Shown: one piece after another, positions 1-13,986 of the stretch
Numbering within the stretch: the first letter of the stretch is position 1
How the letters are laid out: each line of letters begins with the position of its first letter
Program-made: the position numbers and the translations under genes
The notes under the pieces: generated by a model
Database searches by the model: none
What the model saw: the letters and a program-made list of their open reading frames with translations, nothing else
What the model was told of the DNA's origin: nothing
Assembly: GCF_014851585.1 (NCBI RefSeq)
Contig: NZ_JACVAB010000002.1
Coordinates: 868,001-932,000, forward strand
Length of the DNA stretch: 64,000 nucleotides
Direction: 5' to 3'
DNA from: Agrobacterium sp. AGB01
Lineage (GTDB): Bacteria > Pseudomonadota > Alphaproteobacteria > Rhizobiales > Rhizobiaceae

Positions 1-679
1 GCGCGTACAGAAGACACGCGAAGGCGTTGATGCTAACAAGCTCTACGTCCTCACCGACGCCATCTCGATGGTTAAGGAACGGGCTGTAGCCAAGTTCGAC
101 GAAACCGTTGAAGTTGCGATGAACCTCGGCGTTGACCCACGTCACGCTGACCAGATGGTTCGTGGCGTTGTCAACTTGCCAAACGGCACAGGCCGTGACG
201 TTCGCGTTGCTGTTTTTGCTCGTGGCGCAAAGGCTGACGAAGCCAAGGCTGCTGGCGCTGACATCGTTGGTGCAGAAGACCTGCTCGAAATCGTTCAGGG
301 CGGCAAGATCGACTTCGATCGTTGCATTGCCACTCCGGACATGATGCCGCTGGTCGGTCGCCTCGGTAAGGTTCTCGGCCCACGTGGCATGATGCCTAAC
401 CCGAAGGTTGGTACGGTTACGATGGATGTTGCTGGTGCCGTTAAGGCTTCCAAGGGCGGCGCTGTCGAGTTCCGTGTTGAGAAGGCTGGTATCGTCCATG
501 CTGGTATCGGCAAGGCTTCCTTCGACGCCAAGGCTCTTGAAGAAAACATCAAGGCATTTGCTGACGCGGTCATCAAGGCCAAGCCTGCTGGTGCAAAGGG
601 TAACTACGTCAAGCGCGTAGCGATCTCCTCGACCATGGGTCCTGGGGTTCGCATCGACCCGTCGTCGGTTACTGCATAA
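1..679 (+). CDS. rplA: 50S ribosomal protein L1, 5' end missing
   Basis: L1 forms the mobile L1 stalk of the large subunit at the tRNA exit site, and in many bacteria it also represses its own operon. The reading frame is open from the first bases of the window (first full codon at 2), so only the first few residues are missing. The visible part runs from [13 protein letters not shown] to the stop at 677-679. It contains the L1 core ([16 protein letters not shown] type, here beginning [18 protein letters not shown]) and a normal C-terminus. The gene is followed by two hairpins and the rplJ leader, so L10-L12 synthesis can be set separately from L1. Identification is secure. Confidence 0.97.
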   Translation, partial: RVQKTREGVDANKLYVLTDAISMVKERAVAKFDETVEVAMNLGVDPRHADQMVRGVVNLPNGTGRDVRVAVFARGAKADEAKAAGADIVGAEDLLEIVQGGKIDFDRCIATPDMMPLVGRLGKVLGPRGMMPNPKVGTVTMDVAGAVKASKGGAVEFRVEKAGIVHAGIGKASFDAKALEENIKAFADAVIKAKPAGAKGNYVKRVAISSTMGPGVRIDPSSVTA

Positions 680-684
680 TTTCG

Positions 685-740
685 ACAATCCCCGCTTGGG
701 GTTGTTATACAAGAATTTCCGGCCTCACCGGCCGGAAGTT
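685..740 (+). terminator. Two hairpins downstream of rplA
   Basis: A first stem-loop pairs 685-693 with 698-705 (one bulge, tetraloop GCTT). A second and stronger one pairs AATTTCCGGCC (714-724) with GGCCGGAAGTT (730-740) around a 5-base loop, with one G-U pair. No long T tract follows, so this could be an attenuator or an mRNA processing site rather than a full terminator. Confidence 0.5.
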
Positions 741-1038
741 TCCGGAGAAATCCGGAATTCCTGTCCGAGATTGTAGGTGGCCTTTTTCCTTTTCAGGAAT
801 TTGGCCTTAATCACGTTAACCTACATGAGACGGGTACGAGCCCGATTTTCGCATCCCTGTGGTGCTTAATAATCTGGTTTGAACCTGGTGTGCCTTGTGC
901 CTTCAGCCTTCGGGTGAGAGAGCAGGGGGACAGGATCCTCGAGCGTCACTCGGGACTTTGATTTATCAAGGTTTCTTGGGGCAAAGGCAAACCCGATGGG
1001 GCCTGCATGATTGCGGTCCTGTCAACTGGAGACAGACA
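741..1038 (+). promoter_or_regulatory. rplJ (L10) 5' leader
   Basis: This gap of about 300 bases before rplJ has no convincing gene. It holds long-range complementarity: TGTAGGT (about 771-777) matches ACCTACA (about 819-825), and two GGCC words lie inside it. The second half (about 880-1020) is G-rich with several short complementary runs. In many bacteria the rplJ leader binds the L10-L12 complex and represses translation. Position and structure fit that role here, but I did not match a defined L10-leader consensus. Alternative open frames through it (from 895) are extensions of rplJ and not a separate gene. Confidence 0.45.
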
Positions 1039-1557
1039 GTGGAAAGAGCGGAAAAACGCGAATTCGTCACGGAGCTGAACGAAGTCTTTAAGGCTTCCGG
1101 TTCGGTTGTCGTGGCCCACTATGCTGGCGTCACCGTTGCGCAGATGAACGACTTCCGTTCAAAAATGCGTGCTGCGGGCGGCACAGTTAAAGTCGCGAAG
1201 AACCGTCTGGCCAAGATCGCTCTTCAGGGTACGGAGTCAGAAGAGATCACTGATCTTTTCAAAGGACAGACGCTGATTGCATACAGCACTGATCCAATGA
1301 TCGCTCCGAAAGTCGTCATGGACTTCGCAAAGACTAACGACAAGCTCGTTATTCTCGGCGGTGCCATGGGTGCAACCGCGCTCAACGCGGACGCAGTAAA
1401 GTCGCTTGCGACCCTGCCTTCGCTGGACGAGCTGCGCGCAAAGCTGTTGGGCCTTCTCAATGCCCCAGCAACTCGCGTCGCTACGGTTGTTGCAGCACCG
1501 GCAAGCCAGCTTGCCCGCGTGTTCTCGGCTTACTCAAAGAAGGACGAAGCCGCTTAA
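1039..1557 (+). CDS. rplJ: 50S ribosomal protein L10
   Basis: L10 anchors the L7/L12 dimers to 23S rRNA, forming the stalk that recruits translational GTPases. I start it at the GTG at 1039, seven bases after a TGGAG Shine-Dalgarno at 1027-1031. This gives 172 aa beginning (M)[12 protein letters not shown], the usual length and N-terminus in Rhizobiales. The open frame continues upstream to 895, but that part does not resemble L10 and lies in the leader. The C-terminal L12-binding helix region ends [10 protein letters not shown]. rplL follows 58 bases downstream, as expected for a co-transcribed stalk pair. Confidence 0.96.
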   Translation: MERAEKREFVTELNEVFKASGSVVVAHYAGVTVAQMNDFRSKMRAAGGTVKVAKNRLAKIALQGTESEEITDLFKGQTLIAYSTDPMIAPKVVMDFAKTNDKLVILGGAMGATALNADAVKSLATLPSLDELRAKLLGLLNAPATRVATVVAAPASQLARVFSAYSKKDEAA

Positions 1558-1615
1558 GGCGGTTTTTCGCTGTAAATATTCAAACCGGTTCAAACCGAAT
1601 TAAAGGAACTAAAAA

Positions 1616-1993
1616 ATGGCTGATCTCGCAAAGATCGTTGACGACCTCTCCGCATTGACCGTTCTGGAAGCTGCAGAACTGTCTAAGCTTCTCGAAGAAA
1701 AGTGGGGCGTTTCTGCTGCTGCTCCTGTAGCAGTTGCTGCTGCTGGCGGCGGTGCTGCTGCTGCTGCTCCTGAAGAAGAAAAGACAGAATTCGACGTTAT
1801 CCTGGTTGACGCTGGCGCCAACAAGATCAACGTCATCAAGGAAGTCCGCGCTATCACAGGTCTCGGCCTGAAGGAAGCTAAGGACCTCGTTGAAGGTGCT
1901 CCTAAGGCTGTTAAGGAAGCTGTTTCCAAGGCAGAAGCTGCTGACCTCAAGAAGAAACTTGAGGATGCTGGCGCCAAGGTTGACGTTAAGTAA
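1616..1993 (+). CDS. rplL: 50S ribosomal protein L7/L12
   Basis: This 125-aa acidic stalk protein is present in several copies per ribosome and stimulates EF-Tu and EF-G. The N-terminal dimerisation domain (1-35) is followed by a flexible Ala/Gly hinge (about residues 38-58) rich in GCT codons, then the globular C-terminal domain with the [12 protein letters not shown] helix that contacts the factors. An AAAGGA Shine-Dalgarno precedes the ATG. It is followed by two strong hairpins before rpoB, consistent with the need for far more L12 than RNA polymerase subunits. Confidence 0.98.
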   Translation: MADLAKIVDDLSALTVLEAAELSKLLEEKWGVSAAAPVAVAAAGGGAAAAAPEEEKTEFDVILVDAGANKINVIKEVRAITGLGLKEAKDLVEGAPKAVKEAVSKAEAADLKKKLEDAGAKVDVK

Positions 1994-2007
1994 TATCGGT
2001 ACTACTT

Positions 2008-2035
2008 ACGGGAGATGGCAAAAGCCGTCTCCCGT
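2008..2035 (+). terminator. Hairpin 1 in the rplL-rpoB gap
   Basis: The 12-bp stem ACGGGAGATGGC / GCCGTCTCCCGT has an AAAA loop at 2020-2023 and one G-U pair. The bases after it are TTGCTGTT, a weak T tract. It probably acts as an attenuator limiting read-through into rpoB. Confidence 0.6.
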
Positions 2036-2055
2036 TTGCTGTTCCGCTGAAACCA

Positions 2056-2093
2056 ATTACCCAAAAGCCGCGTGAAAATGGCTTTTGGGTAAT
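2056..2093 (+). terminator. Hairpin 2 in the rplL-rpoB gap
   Basis: This is a perfect 14-bp stem, ATTACCCAAAAGCC (2056-2069) with GGCTTTTGGGTAAT (2080-2093), around a 10-base loop. There is no T tract directly behind it. A long perfect duplex at this place recalls the attenuator plus RNase III site known between rplL and rpoB in Escherichia coli; the equivalence is inferred from position. Confidence 0.55.
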
Positions 2094-2254
2094 GGGTTCT
2101 TCAAGAGAATAGTTTCGAACCGCGCTGTACAGGCAATCCGGCCTTACCGTTCGGGACGTGAAACGAGATTGATTATATCCATTAATTGACGGGATCGACT
2201 GGCCAGCGAACCCCGTCCGTTGCAGGCCCGGATGCAATTATTAAAGGAGCGACG

Positions 2255-5200
2255 ATGGCTCAGACCCTTTCGTTTAACGGTCGCAGGCGCGTACGCAAGT
2301 TTTTCGGCAAAATTCCAGAAGTAGCGGAAATGCCAAACCTCATTGAGGTTCAGAAGGCTTCGTATGACCAATTTCTCATGGTTGACGAGCCTAAGGGCGG
2401 TCGTCCCGACGAGGGATTGAATGCTGTTTTCAAGTCTGTATTCCCAATCACAGACTTCTCAGGCGCATCCATGCTTGAATTCGTATCCTACGAATTCGAA
2501 CAGCCAAAATTCGACACTGAAGAGTGCCGTCAGCGCGACCTGACCTACGCAGCGCCGCTGAAGGTGACGCTGCGCCTCATCGTGTTTGATATTGACGAGG
2601 ATACAGGCGCGAAGTCCATCAAGGACATCAAGGAACAGTCGGTTTACATGGGCGACATGCCGCTCATGACCAACAACGGTACGTTTATTGTCAACGGTAC
2701 CGAGCGCGTTATCGTGTCTCAGATGCACCGTTCTCCGGGCGTATTCTTCGATCACGACAAGGGCAAGAGCCACTCTTCCGGCAAGCTTTTGTTCGCTGCT
2801 CGCGTTATTCCTTACCGCGGTTCCTGGCTCGATATCGAATTCGATGCCAAGGATGTCGTTTACGCGCGTATCGACCGTCGCCGCAAGCTGCCTGTTACCT
2901 CGCTGCTGATGGCGCTCGGTATGGACGGCGAAGAAATTCTGTCGACGTTCTACACAAGCTCTGATTACAAGCGTGCAGGCGATGGCTGGCGTATTCCGTT
3001 CCAGCCTGAAGTGCTGAAGAACGCCAAGGTCATCACCGAAATGGTTGATGCCGACACGGGCGAAGTTGTTGTTGAAGCCGGCAAGAAGCTGACCCCGCGT
3101 CTGCTGCGTCAGCTGTCCGAGAAGGGCCTCAAGGCTCTCAAGGCAACCGACGAAGACCTGTACGGTAACTTCCTGGCCGAAGACATCGTCAACTACGCAA
3201 CGGGTGAAATCTACCTCGAAGCTGGTGATGAAATCGACGAGAAGACCCTCGGTGTTATTCTGAACGCTGGCCTGGAAGAAATTGCGGTTCTCAACATCGA
3301 CCACGTCAATGTTGGTGCCTACATCCGCAACACGCTTTCTGCTGACAAGAACGAGAACCGTCAGGACGCTCTGTTCGATATCTACCGCGTCATGCGTCCG
3401 GGCGAGCCGCCGACCATGGATTCGGCTGAAGCGATGTTCAACTCGCTGTTCTTCGATGCTGAGCGTTACGATCTTTCCGCAGTTGGCCGCGTGAAGATGA
3501 ACATGCGTCTCGACCTCGATGCAGAAGACACCGTGCGTACACTACGCAAGGAAGACATCCTGGCCGTGGTCAAGATGCTGGTCGAACTGCGTGACGGCAA
3601 GGGCGAAATCGACGACATCGACAACCTCGGCAACCGCCGTGTTCGTTCGGTTGGTGAATTGATGGAGAACCAGTACCGTCTGGGTCTGCTGCGCATGGAA
3701 CGTGCGATCAAGGAACGTATGTCCTCGATCGAAATCGACACCGTGATGCCGCAGGATCTCATCAACGCAAAGCCAGCCGCTGCTGCTGTTCGTGAGTTCT
3801 TCGGTTCTTCGCAGCTGTCGCAGTTCATGGACCAGGTGAACCCGCTTTCGGAAATCACCCACAAGCGCCGTCTTTCGGCTCTTGGACCTGGTGGTCTGAC
3901 CCGCGAGCGCGCAGGCTTTGAAGTCCGCGACGTTCACCCGACCCACTACGGTCGTATTTGCCCGATTGAAACGCCAGAAGGCCCGAACATCGGTCTGATC
4001 AACTCGCTGGCCACCTTTGCCCGCGTCAACAAGTACGGCTTCATCGAAAGCCCGTACCGCAAGATCGTTGACGGCAAGGTGACAACAGACGTGATCTACC
4101 TCTCCGCTATGGAAGAGGCCAAGTATTACGTTGCACAGGCTAACTCGTCGCTTGAAACTGATGGTTCGTTCTCGGAAGAGTTCGTTGTTTGCCGTCACTC
4201 GGGCGAAGTTATGCTGGCGCCACGCGACAACATCAACCTGATGGACGTTTCGCCGAAGCAGCTCGTTTCGGTTGCTGCGGCTCTCATCCCGTTCCTGGAA
4301 AACGACGACGCCAACCGCGCTCTGATGGGCTCGAACATGCAGCGTCAGGCCGTTCCGCTCGTCCGTGCCGAGGCTCCGTTCGTCGGAACTGGTATGGAGC
4401 CGATCGTTGCCCGTGACTCTGGCGCTGCTATCGCAGCCCGTCGTGGCGGTGTTGTCGATCAGGTCGACGCGACCCGTATCGTTATCCGTGCAACGGAAGA
4501 TCTCGATGCTGGCAAGTCCGGCGTTGACATCTATCGTCTGCAGAAGTTCCAGCGTTCGAACCAGAACACCTGCATCAACCAGCGTCCGCTGGTGACTGTC
4601 GGTGACGTTCTGAACAAGGGTGACATCATCGCTGACGGTCCATCGACCGATCTCGGTGACCTGGCACTTGGCCGCAACGCGCTCGTCGCGTTCATGCCTT
4701 GGAACGGCTACAACTACGAAGACTCCATCCTGATGTCCGAACGCATCGTTTCCGACGACGTGTTCACCTCCATCCACATCGAAGAATTCGAAGTGATGGC
4801 CCGCGACACCAAGCTTGGTCCTGAAGAAATCACGCGCGATATTCCGAACGTTTCGGAAGAAGCGCTGAAGAACCTCGACGAAGCCGGTATCGTATACATC
4901 GGTGCGGAAGTTCAGCCTGGCGATATCCTGGTTGGCAAGATCACGCCGAAGGGTGAAAGCCCGATGACGCCGGAAGAAAAGCTTCTGCGCGCCATCTTCG
5001 GTGAAAAGGCATCCGACGTTCGCGACACCTCCATGCGCATGCCTCCAGGCACGTTTGGTACGGTCGTTGAAGTCCGCGTGTTCAACCGTCACGGCGTTGA
5101 AAAAGACGAACGTGCAATGGCTATCGAACGCGAAGAAATCGAACGTCTGGCCAAGGACCGTGACGACGAACAGGCTATCCTGGACCGTAACGTCTATGGC

Positions 5201-6391
5201 CGTCTGATCGACATGTTGCGTGGTCAGGTTTCGATTGCTGGACCGAAGGGCTTCAAGAAGGGCACCGAGCTTTCAAATCTCGTTGTTTCTGAATACCCGC
5301 GTTCGCAGTGGTGGATGTTTGCCGTTGAGGACGAGAAGGCCCAGGCCGAACTCGAAGCTCTGCGTGGCCAGTACGACGAATCCAAGTCGCGCCTTGAACA
5401 GCGCTTCATGGACAAGGTCGAAAAGGTTCAGCGTGGCGACGAAATGCCTCCAGGCGTCATGAAGATGGTCAAGGTCTTCGTTGCTGTTAAGCGCAAGATC
5501 CAGCCAGGCGACAAGATGGCCGGCCGTCACGGTAACAAGGGCGTTGTCTCGCGTATCGTGCCTGTTGAAGATATGCCGTTCCTGGAAGACGGTACGCATG
5601 TCGACATCTGCTTGAACCCGCTGGGCGTGCCATCGCGCATGAATGTCGGCCAGATTCTCGAAACGCACCTTGCCTGGGCTTGCGCCGGTATGGGCAAGAA
5701 AATCGGCGAGATGCTGGATGAGTATCACAAGACGCTTGATATCACTGACCTGAAGCGCGAGCTGACGGAAGTGTATGCGTCTGATGCCAAGGATGAAGTC
5801 GCTTACTTTGACGACGAGTCCCTGCTCAGACTTGCCGAGCAGTCCAAGAAGGGCGTTTCGATTGCGACGCCGGTCTTCGACGGTGCGCATGAGCCTGACG
5901 TTGCGGAGATGCTGACCAGAGCTGGTCTGCACGACTCTGGCCAGTCGGTTCTCTATGATGGCCGTACAGGTGAGACGTTCGACCGTAAGGTGACCGTCGG
6001 CTACATGTACATGATCAAGCTGAACCACCTTGTCGACGACAAGATCCACGCTCGCTCGATCGGTCCATACTCGCTCGTCACCCAGCAGCCGCTTGGTGGT
6101 AAGGCGCAGTTCGGCGGACAGCGCTTCGGGGAAATGGAAGTCTGGGCACTGGAAGCTTACGGCGCAGCATACACCTTGCAGGAAATGCTCACCGTCAAGT
6201 CGGACGACGTGGCCGGCCGTACCAAGGTTTACGAAGCGATCGTCCGCGGCGACGACACCTTCGAAGCCGGTATTCCTGAGAGCTTCAACGTTCTCGTCAA
6301 GGAAATGCGGTCGCTCGGTCTGTCCGTTGAGCTGGAGAACTCCAAGCTCGAAGCGCAGGAAGGCTCCGAACTGCCTGACGCGGCGGAATAA
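2255..6391 (+). CDS. rpoB: RNA polymerase beta subunit
   Basis: This is the catalytic beta subunit of RNA polymerase, 1378 aa. The ATG at 2255 follows AAAGGAGC and begins [19 protein letters not shown]. The in-frame extension back to 2186 has no site and is not conserved in type. The rifampicin pocket lies at about residues 517-560. The residues matching E. coli D516, H526 and S531 are Asp526, His536 and Ser541, all wild type, so no classic rifampicin-resistance change is visible. The C-terminal part has the conserved [10 protein letters not shown] and [21 protein letters not shown] segments. Length is normal for Rhizobiaceae. The next gene, rpoC, is 183 bases downstream behind a hairpin. Confidence 0.99.
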   Translation: MAQTLSFNGRRRVRKFFGKIPEVAEMPNLIEVQKASYDQFLMVDEPKGGRPDEGLNAVFKSVFPITDFSGASMLEFVSYEFEQPKFDTEECRQRDLTYAAPLKVTLRLIVFDIDEDTGAKSIKDIKEQSVYMGDMPLMTNNGTFIVNGTERVIVSQMHRSPGVFFDHDKGKSHSSGKLLFAARVIPYRGSWLDIEFDAKDVVYARIDRRRKLPVTSLLMALGMDGEEILSTFYTSSDYKRAGDGWRIPFQPEVLKNAKVITEMVDADTGEVVVEAGKKLTPRLLRQLSEKGLKALKATDEDLYGNFLAEDIVNYATGEIYLEAGDEIDEKTLGVILNAGLEEIAVLNIDHVNVGAYIRNTLSADKNENRQDALFDIYRVMRPGEPPTMDSAEAMFNSLFFDAERYDLSAVGRVKMNMRLDLDAEDTVRTLRKEDILAVVKMLVELRDGKGEIDDIDNLGNRRVRSVGELMENQYRLGLLRMERAIKERMSSIEIDTVMPQDLINAKPAAAAVREFFGSSQLSQFMDQVNPLSEITHKRRLSALGPGGLTRERAGFEVRDVHPTHYGRICPIETPEGPNIGLINSLATFARVNKYGFIESPYRKIVDGKVTTDVIYLSAMEEAKYYVAQANSSLETDGSFSEEFVVCRHSGEVMLAPRDNINLMDVSPKQLVSVAAALIPFLENDDANRALMGSNMQRQAVPLVRAEAPFVGTGMEPIVARDSGAAIAARRGGVVDQVDATRIVIRATEDLDAGKSGVDIYRLQKFQRSNQNTCINQRPLVTVGDVLNKGDIIADGPSTDLGDLALGRNALVAFMPWNGYNYEDSILMSERIVSDDVFTSIHIEEFEVMARDTKLGPEEITRDIPNVSEEALKNLDEAGIVYIGAEVQPGDILVGKITPKGESPMTPEEKLLRAIFGEKASDVRDTSMRMPPGTFGTVVEVRVFNRHGVEKDERAMAIEREEIERLAKDRDDEQAILDRNVYGRLIDMLRGQVSIAGPKGFKKGTELSNLVVSEYPRSQWWMFAVEDEKAQAELEALRGQYDESKSRLEQRFMDKVEKVQRGDEMPPGVMKMVKVFVAVKRKIQPGDKMAGRHGNKGVVSRIVPVEDMPFLEDGTHVDICLNPLGVPSRMNVGQILETHLAWACAGMGKKIGEMLDEYHKTLDITDLKRELTEVYASDAKDEVAYFDDESLLRLAEQSKKGVSIATPVFDGAHEPDVAEMLTRAGLHDSGQSVLYDGRTGETFDRKVTVGYMYMIKLNHLVDDKIHARSIGPYSLVTQQPLGGKAQFGGQRFGEMEVWALEAYGAAYTLQEMLTVKSDDVAGRTKVYEAIVRGDDTFEAGIPESFNVLVKEMRSLGLSVELENSKLEAQEGSELPDAAE

Positions 6392-6401
6392 AGATGACCA
6401 A

Positions 6402-6427
6402 GGCAGGCGCCGAAAGCGGCGCCTGCC
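6402..6427 (+). terminator. Perfect hairpin between rpoB and rpoC
   Basis: An 11-bp GC-rich stem, GGCAGGCGCCG / CGGCGCCTGCC, has an AAAG loop and is followed by GGTTTCTT. The T tract is poor. It is likely a pause, attenuation or processing site and not a complete stop, because rpoC has no obvious promoter of its own in the 150 bases left. Confidence 0.55.
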
Positions 6428-6574
6428 GGTTTCTTCCAAAAGGGCGATGCCCTTAGGCGGATAGTTTCGCCGCATTTCGCGGTTAATCGTGTTTTAGGCA
6501 CTGACCAGTTATCCCGGGAACGACTGGTCCAGATGCAAACAGAGGCGACAACAAGCCTCTCAAGGAGACAAGGC

Positions 6575-10789
<4,215 letters not shown>

Positions 10790-10892
10790 TTCGATCCGGG
10801 TGTCGTGCATCATTTCGGTGCACGATACCTACTTCGGATAGATGGTCTAACGGGTGCCAATTTGCCGCACCCTCCAGAATTGATAAACCTAA

Positions 10893-10919
10893 ACGCCCGA
10901 AGCAATTCGGGCGTTTTTG
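10893..10919 (+). terminator. Rho-independent terminator after rpoC
   Basis: The 9-bp stem ACGCCCGAA / TTCGGGCGT with a GCAA loop is followed directly by TTTTGCG. A weaker hairpin (10800-10809 with 10819-10828) lies upstream. This is one of the clearest intrinsic terminators in the window and separates rpoC from the peroxidase gene. Confidence 0.85.
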
Positions 10920-10998
10920 CGTTTGGTGGCCTCTTGCCGTTGATCCATCGCAAAGGACCAGTTTTTATTTATTCTAATTTTAATCCGTTCACAGGACG

Positions 10999-11103
10999 CA
11001 GATCCTCCCAACCAGGAGCCCGCAAGGGCAGGGGATTTGCCTCCCAACTAAAGGGCCGGCCCTGTTGCTTAAAACCAGGAAGGCAGGGTCGGCGAACGGA
11101 GGC
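10999..11103 (+). promoter_or_regulatory. Structured 5' leader that pairs the peroxidase Shine-Dalgarno
   Basis: Three helices can form. CAGATCCTC (10999-11007) pairs with GGGGATTTG (11031-11039) over an inner GCCC-GCAA-GGGC hairpin (11018-11029). GCCGGCCCTG (11055-11064) pairs with CAGGGTCGGC (11084-11093) with one G-U. GCCTCC (11039-11044) pairs with GGAGGC (11098-11103), which contains the gene's Shine-Dalgarno, so translation could be blocked in this fold. I do not recognise a known riboswitch class. The fold is read by eye and is not a computed minimum-energy structure. Confidence 0.4.
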
Positions 11104-11107
11104 TGTT

Positions 11108-12163
11108 ATGAGGAAATTTCTATACACATTGGCTGCCGGAGTTTTGGCAACCACGGCCGGTTATGCGGCGGACCCGGTTCCGGCCGAGTTGCGGCAAAGC
11201 GCACTTGAGATATTCAGGCCGCTGCCCTCAACCATTCCAGCGGTCAAGGACAACCCGATCACGGCCGAAAAGATAGCGCTCGGCAAGGCACTGTTCTTTG
11301 ATCCGCGCATGTCGGCCTCGGGGGTGTTTTCATGCAACTCATGCCACAATGTCGGAACCGGCGGTGACGACAACCTCGAGACGTCGATCGGCCACGGATG
11401 GCAGAAGGGACCGCGCAATTCACCGACCGTGTTCAATGCGGTGTTCAACGTTGCGCAGTTCTGGGATGGCCGTGCGGATGACCTGAAGGCACAGGCGAAA
11501 GGGCCGGTACAGGCCGGTGTAGAGATGGCCAACACGCCAGTGCAGGTGGTCGCGACGCTCAATTCAATGCCGCAATATGTCGCGTGGTTCGAGGCGGCAT
11601 TCCCCGGTGAGGACGACCCGGTTACCTTCGATAATTTTGCCAAGGCTATTGAAGCCTTTGAAGCCACGCTGATCACGCCGGCACCATTCGACGCTTATCT
11701 GAATGGGGATGAGAACGCACTGACGCTGGAGGCAAAACAGGGCCTGCAACTGTTCATGGACAAGGGCTGCGCCTCGTGCCACGGCGGCATCAATGTCGGC
11801 GGGGAAGGGTACTATCCATTCGGTCTGGTGGAGAAGCCAGGTGCCGATGTTTTGCCTGAAAATGACAAAGGTCGCTTTGCGGTGACAAACACGGCTGATG
11901 ACTCATATGTGTTCCGTGCTGCACCACTTCGCAATGTGGCGCTGACCGCGCCTTACTTCCATTCGGGCAAGGTCTGGGACCTGAAACAGGCGGTGGCGGT
12001 GATGGGTACTGCGCAGCTGGGCGAGGAGCTGAATGATCGGGATGTCGATCTGATCGTGGCGTTTCTGGGATCGCTGACCGGCAAGGCTCCCGACATCATC
12101 TATCCGATCCTGCCGGCTGAAACGGCCGCGACGCCGAAGCCAACGGCCAATATCAGCAACTGA
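11108..12163 (+). CDS. Dihaem cytochrome c peroxidase (CcpA/MauG family)
   Basis: This is a predicted periplasmic peroxidase of 351 aa that would reduce hydrogen peroxide with electrons from cytochrome c. The ATG at 11108 follows GGAGG; the open frame upstream to 10805 is leader. A Sec signal peptide ends near AGYA-AD (residue 20). Two haem-attachment motifs are present, CNSCH at 76-80 and CASCH at 221-225. His285 in APYFH and Met299 in AVMG have the 14-residue spacing of the His/Met pair in bacterial cytochrome c peroxidases. It lies alone between rpoC and the str operon, flanked by terminators on both sides, so it is an independent unit. It could instead be a MauG-like oxidase, but no quinoprotein genes are nearby. 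Confidence 0.9.
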   Translation: MRKFLYTLAAGVLATTAGYAADPVPAELRQSALEIFRPLPSTIPAVKDNPITAEKIALGKALFFDPRMSASGVFSCNSCHNVGTGGDDNLETSIGHGWQKGPRNSPTVFNAVFNVAQFWDGRADDLKAQAKGPVQAGVEMANTPVQVVATLNSMPQYVAWFEAAFPGEDDPVTFDNFAKAIEAFEATLITPAPFDAYLNGDENALTLEAKQGLQLFMDKGCASCHGGINVGGEGYYPFGLVEKPGADVLPENDKGRFAVTNTADDSYVFRAAPLRNVALTAPYFHSGKVWDLKQAVAVMGTAQLGEELNDRDVDLIVAFLGSLTGKAPDIIYPILPAETAATPKPTANISN

Positions 12164-12184
12164 TGTGACCTGTTTAAAAAAAAG

Positions 12185-12210
12185 CAAACCGCCTGGTGAC
12201 AGGCGGTTTG
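12185..12210. terminator. Bidirectional terminator, peroxidase gene / small minus-strand gene
   Basis: This is a perfect 11-bp stem, CAAACCGCCTG / CAGGCGGTTTG, with a GTGA loop. A-rich sequence (AAAAAAAAGCAAA region) precedes it and TCTGTTTT follows it. It can serve both the + strand peroxidase gene and the minus-strand gene ending at 12231. Confidence 0.8.
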
Positions 12211-12230
12211 TCTGTTTTGGTCAGAAAGGA

Positions 12231-12527
12231 TTATGCGAAGCGGATAATGGCGACTTCGCCTTCCAATGCGCCCTGATAGGCCGATGCATGCGGCTCTTCA
12301 TCCGGTATTTCCGTCAGCATGCCGATCTGGTCAAGGTCGGCCTCGAGGAAACCTTCCTCCGAAAGTGCATTCAGCGTGTCGCGGACGGCTGTGTCATCAT
12401 CGGGTGCACGTAGGATCACGTGGATGTCGATGCCTTCGTCGCCATCCCGTTCATAAGCCTTGCCTATGACGATGAATACCATGGGGTCAACCGATCCGTT
12501 GTCGTTATCATTATGGGGGAGGGTCAT
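12231..12527 (-). CDS. Conserved-looking hypothetical acidic protein, 98 aa
   Basis: I do not recognise the family. The ATG at 12527 has a good Shine-Dalgarno (AAGGAG, 6-7 bases upstream), and the gene ends just before a terminator, so it is probably real. The protein is soluble and very acidic. A disordered Asp/Asn-rich start is followed by a compact alternating segment from MVFIVIGKAY to AIIRFA at the C-terminus, looking like a small alpha/beta domain. No signal peptide, membrane segment or cysteine is seen. Met16 (12482) is a possible alternative start. It is the only minus-strand gene inside the otherwise + strand expression cluster. Confidence 0.65.
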   Translation of the reverse strand: MTLPHNDNDNGSVDPMVFIVIGKAYERDGDEGIDIHVILRAPDDDTAVRDTLNALSEEGFLEADLDQIGMLTEIPDEEPHASAYQGALEGEVAIIRFA

Positions 12528-13038
12528 GGTGTTCTCCTTGCTCCTGAAGGCCGTTTTTTTGCTGTGTGCTGACGAACAGCCACGGTGATGGTGTCACCAA
12601 GCGTCGTTTGAAGAATCAATAGACGGCTTTGGTATAAAGCCCAATACGGAATACGTGTTTTGGCCGATATATTGATGAAACAGATTAACAGCAGCGGTAA
12701 ATATGCTAAACGAAAGCCCGAGAAGGCCGGTGCTGCGGGACAAAATGTGGATTCACCCTTGACGAAGTAGGGGTAAAACAGTAGTACGCCGCCCATCGGA
12801 ACCTGTATGAGGTTTGGCCGTTCGGAATGACTCGTTCCGGATATCTGCTCAAACTGGGTCCAACGCACGTTGAAGACACGAATGCTGCACGCACGACGTA
12901 GTGATACGTCCTCTGCCTTTGTGGTCCATCCGATCATTCGGATTGGGCCACGTTTTGCGCATGAAGTATAGCGTGTGCCACCGCCGGAAACGGCATAACG
13001 TCGGCCCGAGAGGGCGATAGATACTAAGGGATGGTTGT
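12528..13038 (+). promoter_or_regulatory. Gap before rpsL holding the likely str-operon promoter
   Basis: This is about 510 bases with no convincing gene; the minus-strand open frames here lack start signals. Two + strand promoter candidates are visible. TTGGGC (12943-12948) and TATAGC (12967-12972) are 18 bases apart, about 60 bases upstream of rpsL. CTTGAC (12758-12763) stands 17 bases from GTAGTA (12781-12786). CTTGAC is the typical alphaproteobacterial -35 form, but its -10 is poor. The upstream half must also hold the promoter of the divergent 98-aa gene. Confidence 0.3.
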
Positions 13039-13410
13039 ATGCCTACCGTAAACCAGCTTATCCGCAAGCCACGCCAGGCACAGGTAAAGCGTAATAAGGT
13101 TCCTGCTCTGCAGGAAAACCCACAGAAGCGCGGCGTTTGCACACGCGTTTACACGACAACCCCTAAGAAGCCTAACTCGGCTCTTCGTAAGGTTGCCAAG
13201 ATCCGTCTGACGAATGGCTTCGAAGTCATCGGCTACATTCCTGGTGAAGGCCACAACCTTCAGGAACACTCTGTAGTCATGATCCGCGGCGGCCGCGTAA
13301 AGGACTTGCCAGGTGTTCGTTACCACATCATCCGCGGCGTTCTCGATACGCAGGGTGTAAAGAACCGTAAGCAGCGCCGCTCCAAGTATGGTGCGAAGCG
13401 TCCGAAGTAA
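13039..13410 (+). CDS. rpsL: 30S ribosomal protein S12
   Basis: S12 sits at the decoding centre and controls accuracy. It is 123 aa, ATG preceded by AAGGGATGG. Lys43 (in TTTPKKPNS) and Lys88 (in GGRVKDLPG), whose substitution gives streptomycin resistance in many bacteria, are both wild type. It is the first gene of the str operon, with rpsG 78 bases downstream. The open frame of the full length and conserved core leave no doubt. Confidence 0.98.
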
Positions 13411-13476
13411 TTCGGCAATTAACAAATTCGGCGCTGCGCGAGGTTCTCCGCGTGGTTGAGCGTCAATAACATTTGA

Positions 13477-13959
<483 letters not shown>

Positions 13960-13986
13960 TCTAACCGATCCGAAAGGCAGTCCGTT

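Noticed and set aside
3804-3900. Possible rifampicin-resistance change in rpoB
   Set aside because: The residues equal to E. coli D516, H526 and S531 are all wild type.
13039-13410. Possible streptomycin-resistance change in rpsL
   Set aside because: Lys43 and Lys88 are present.
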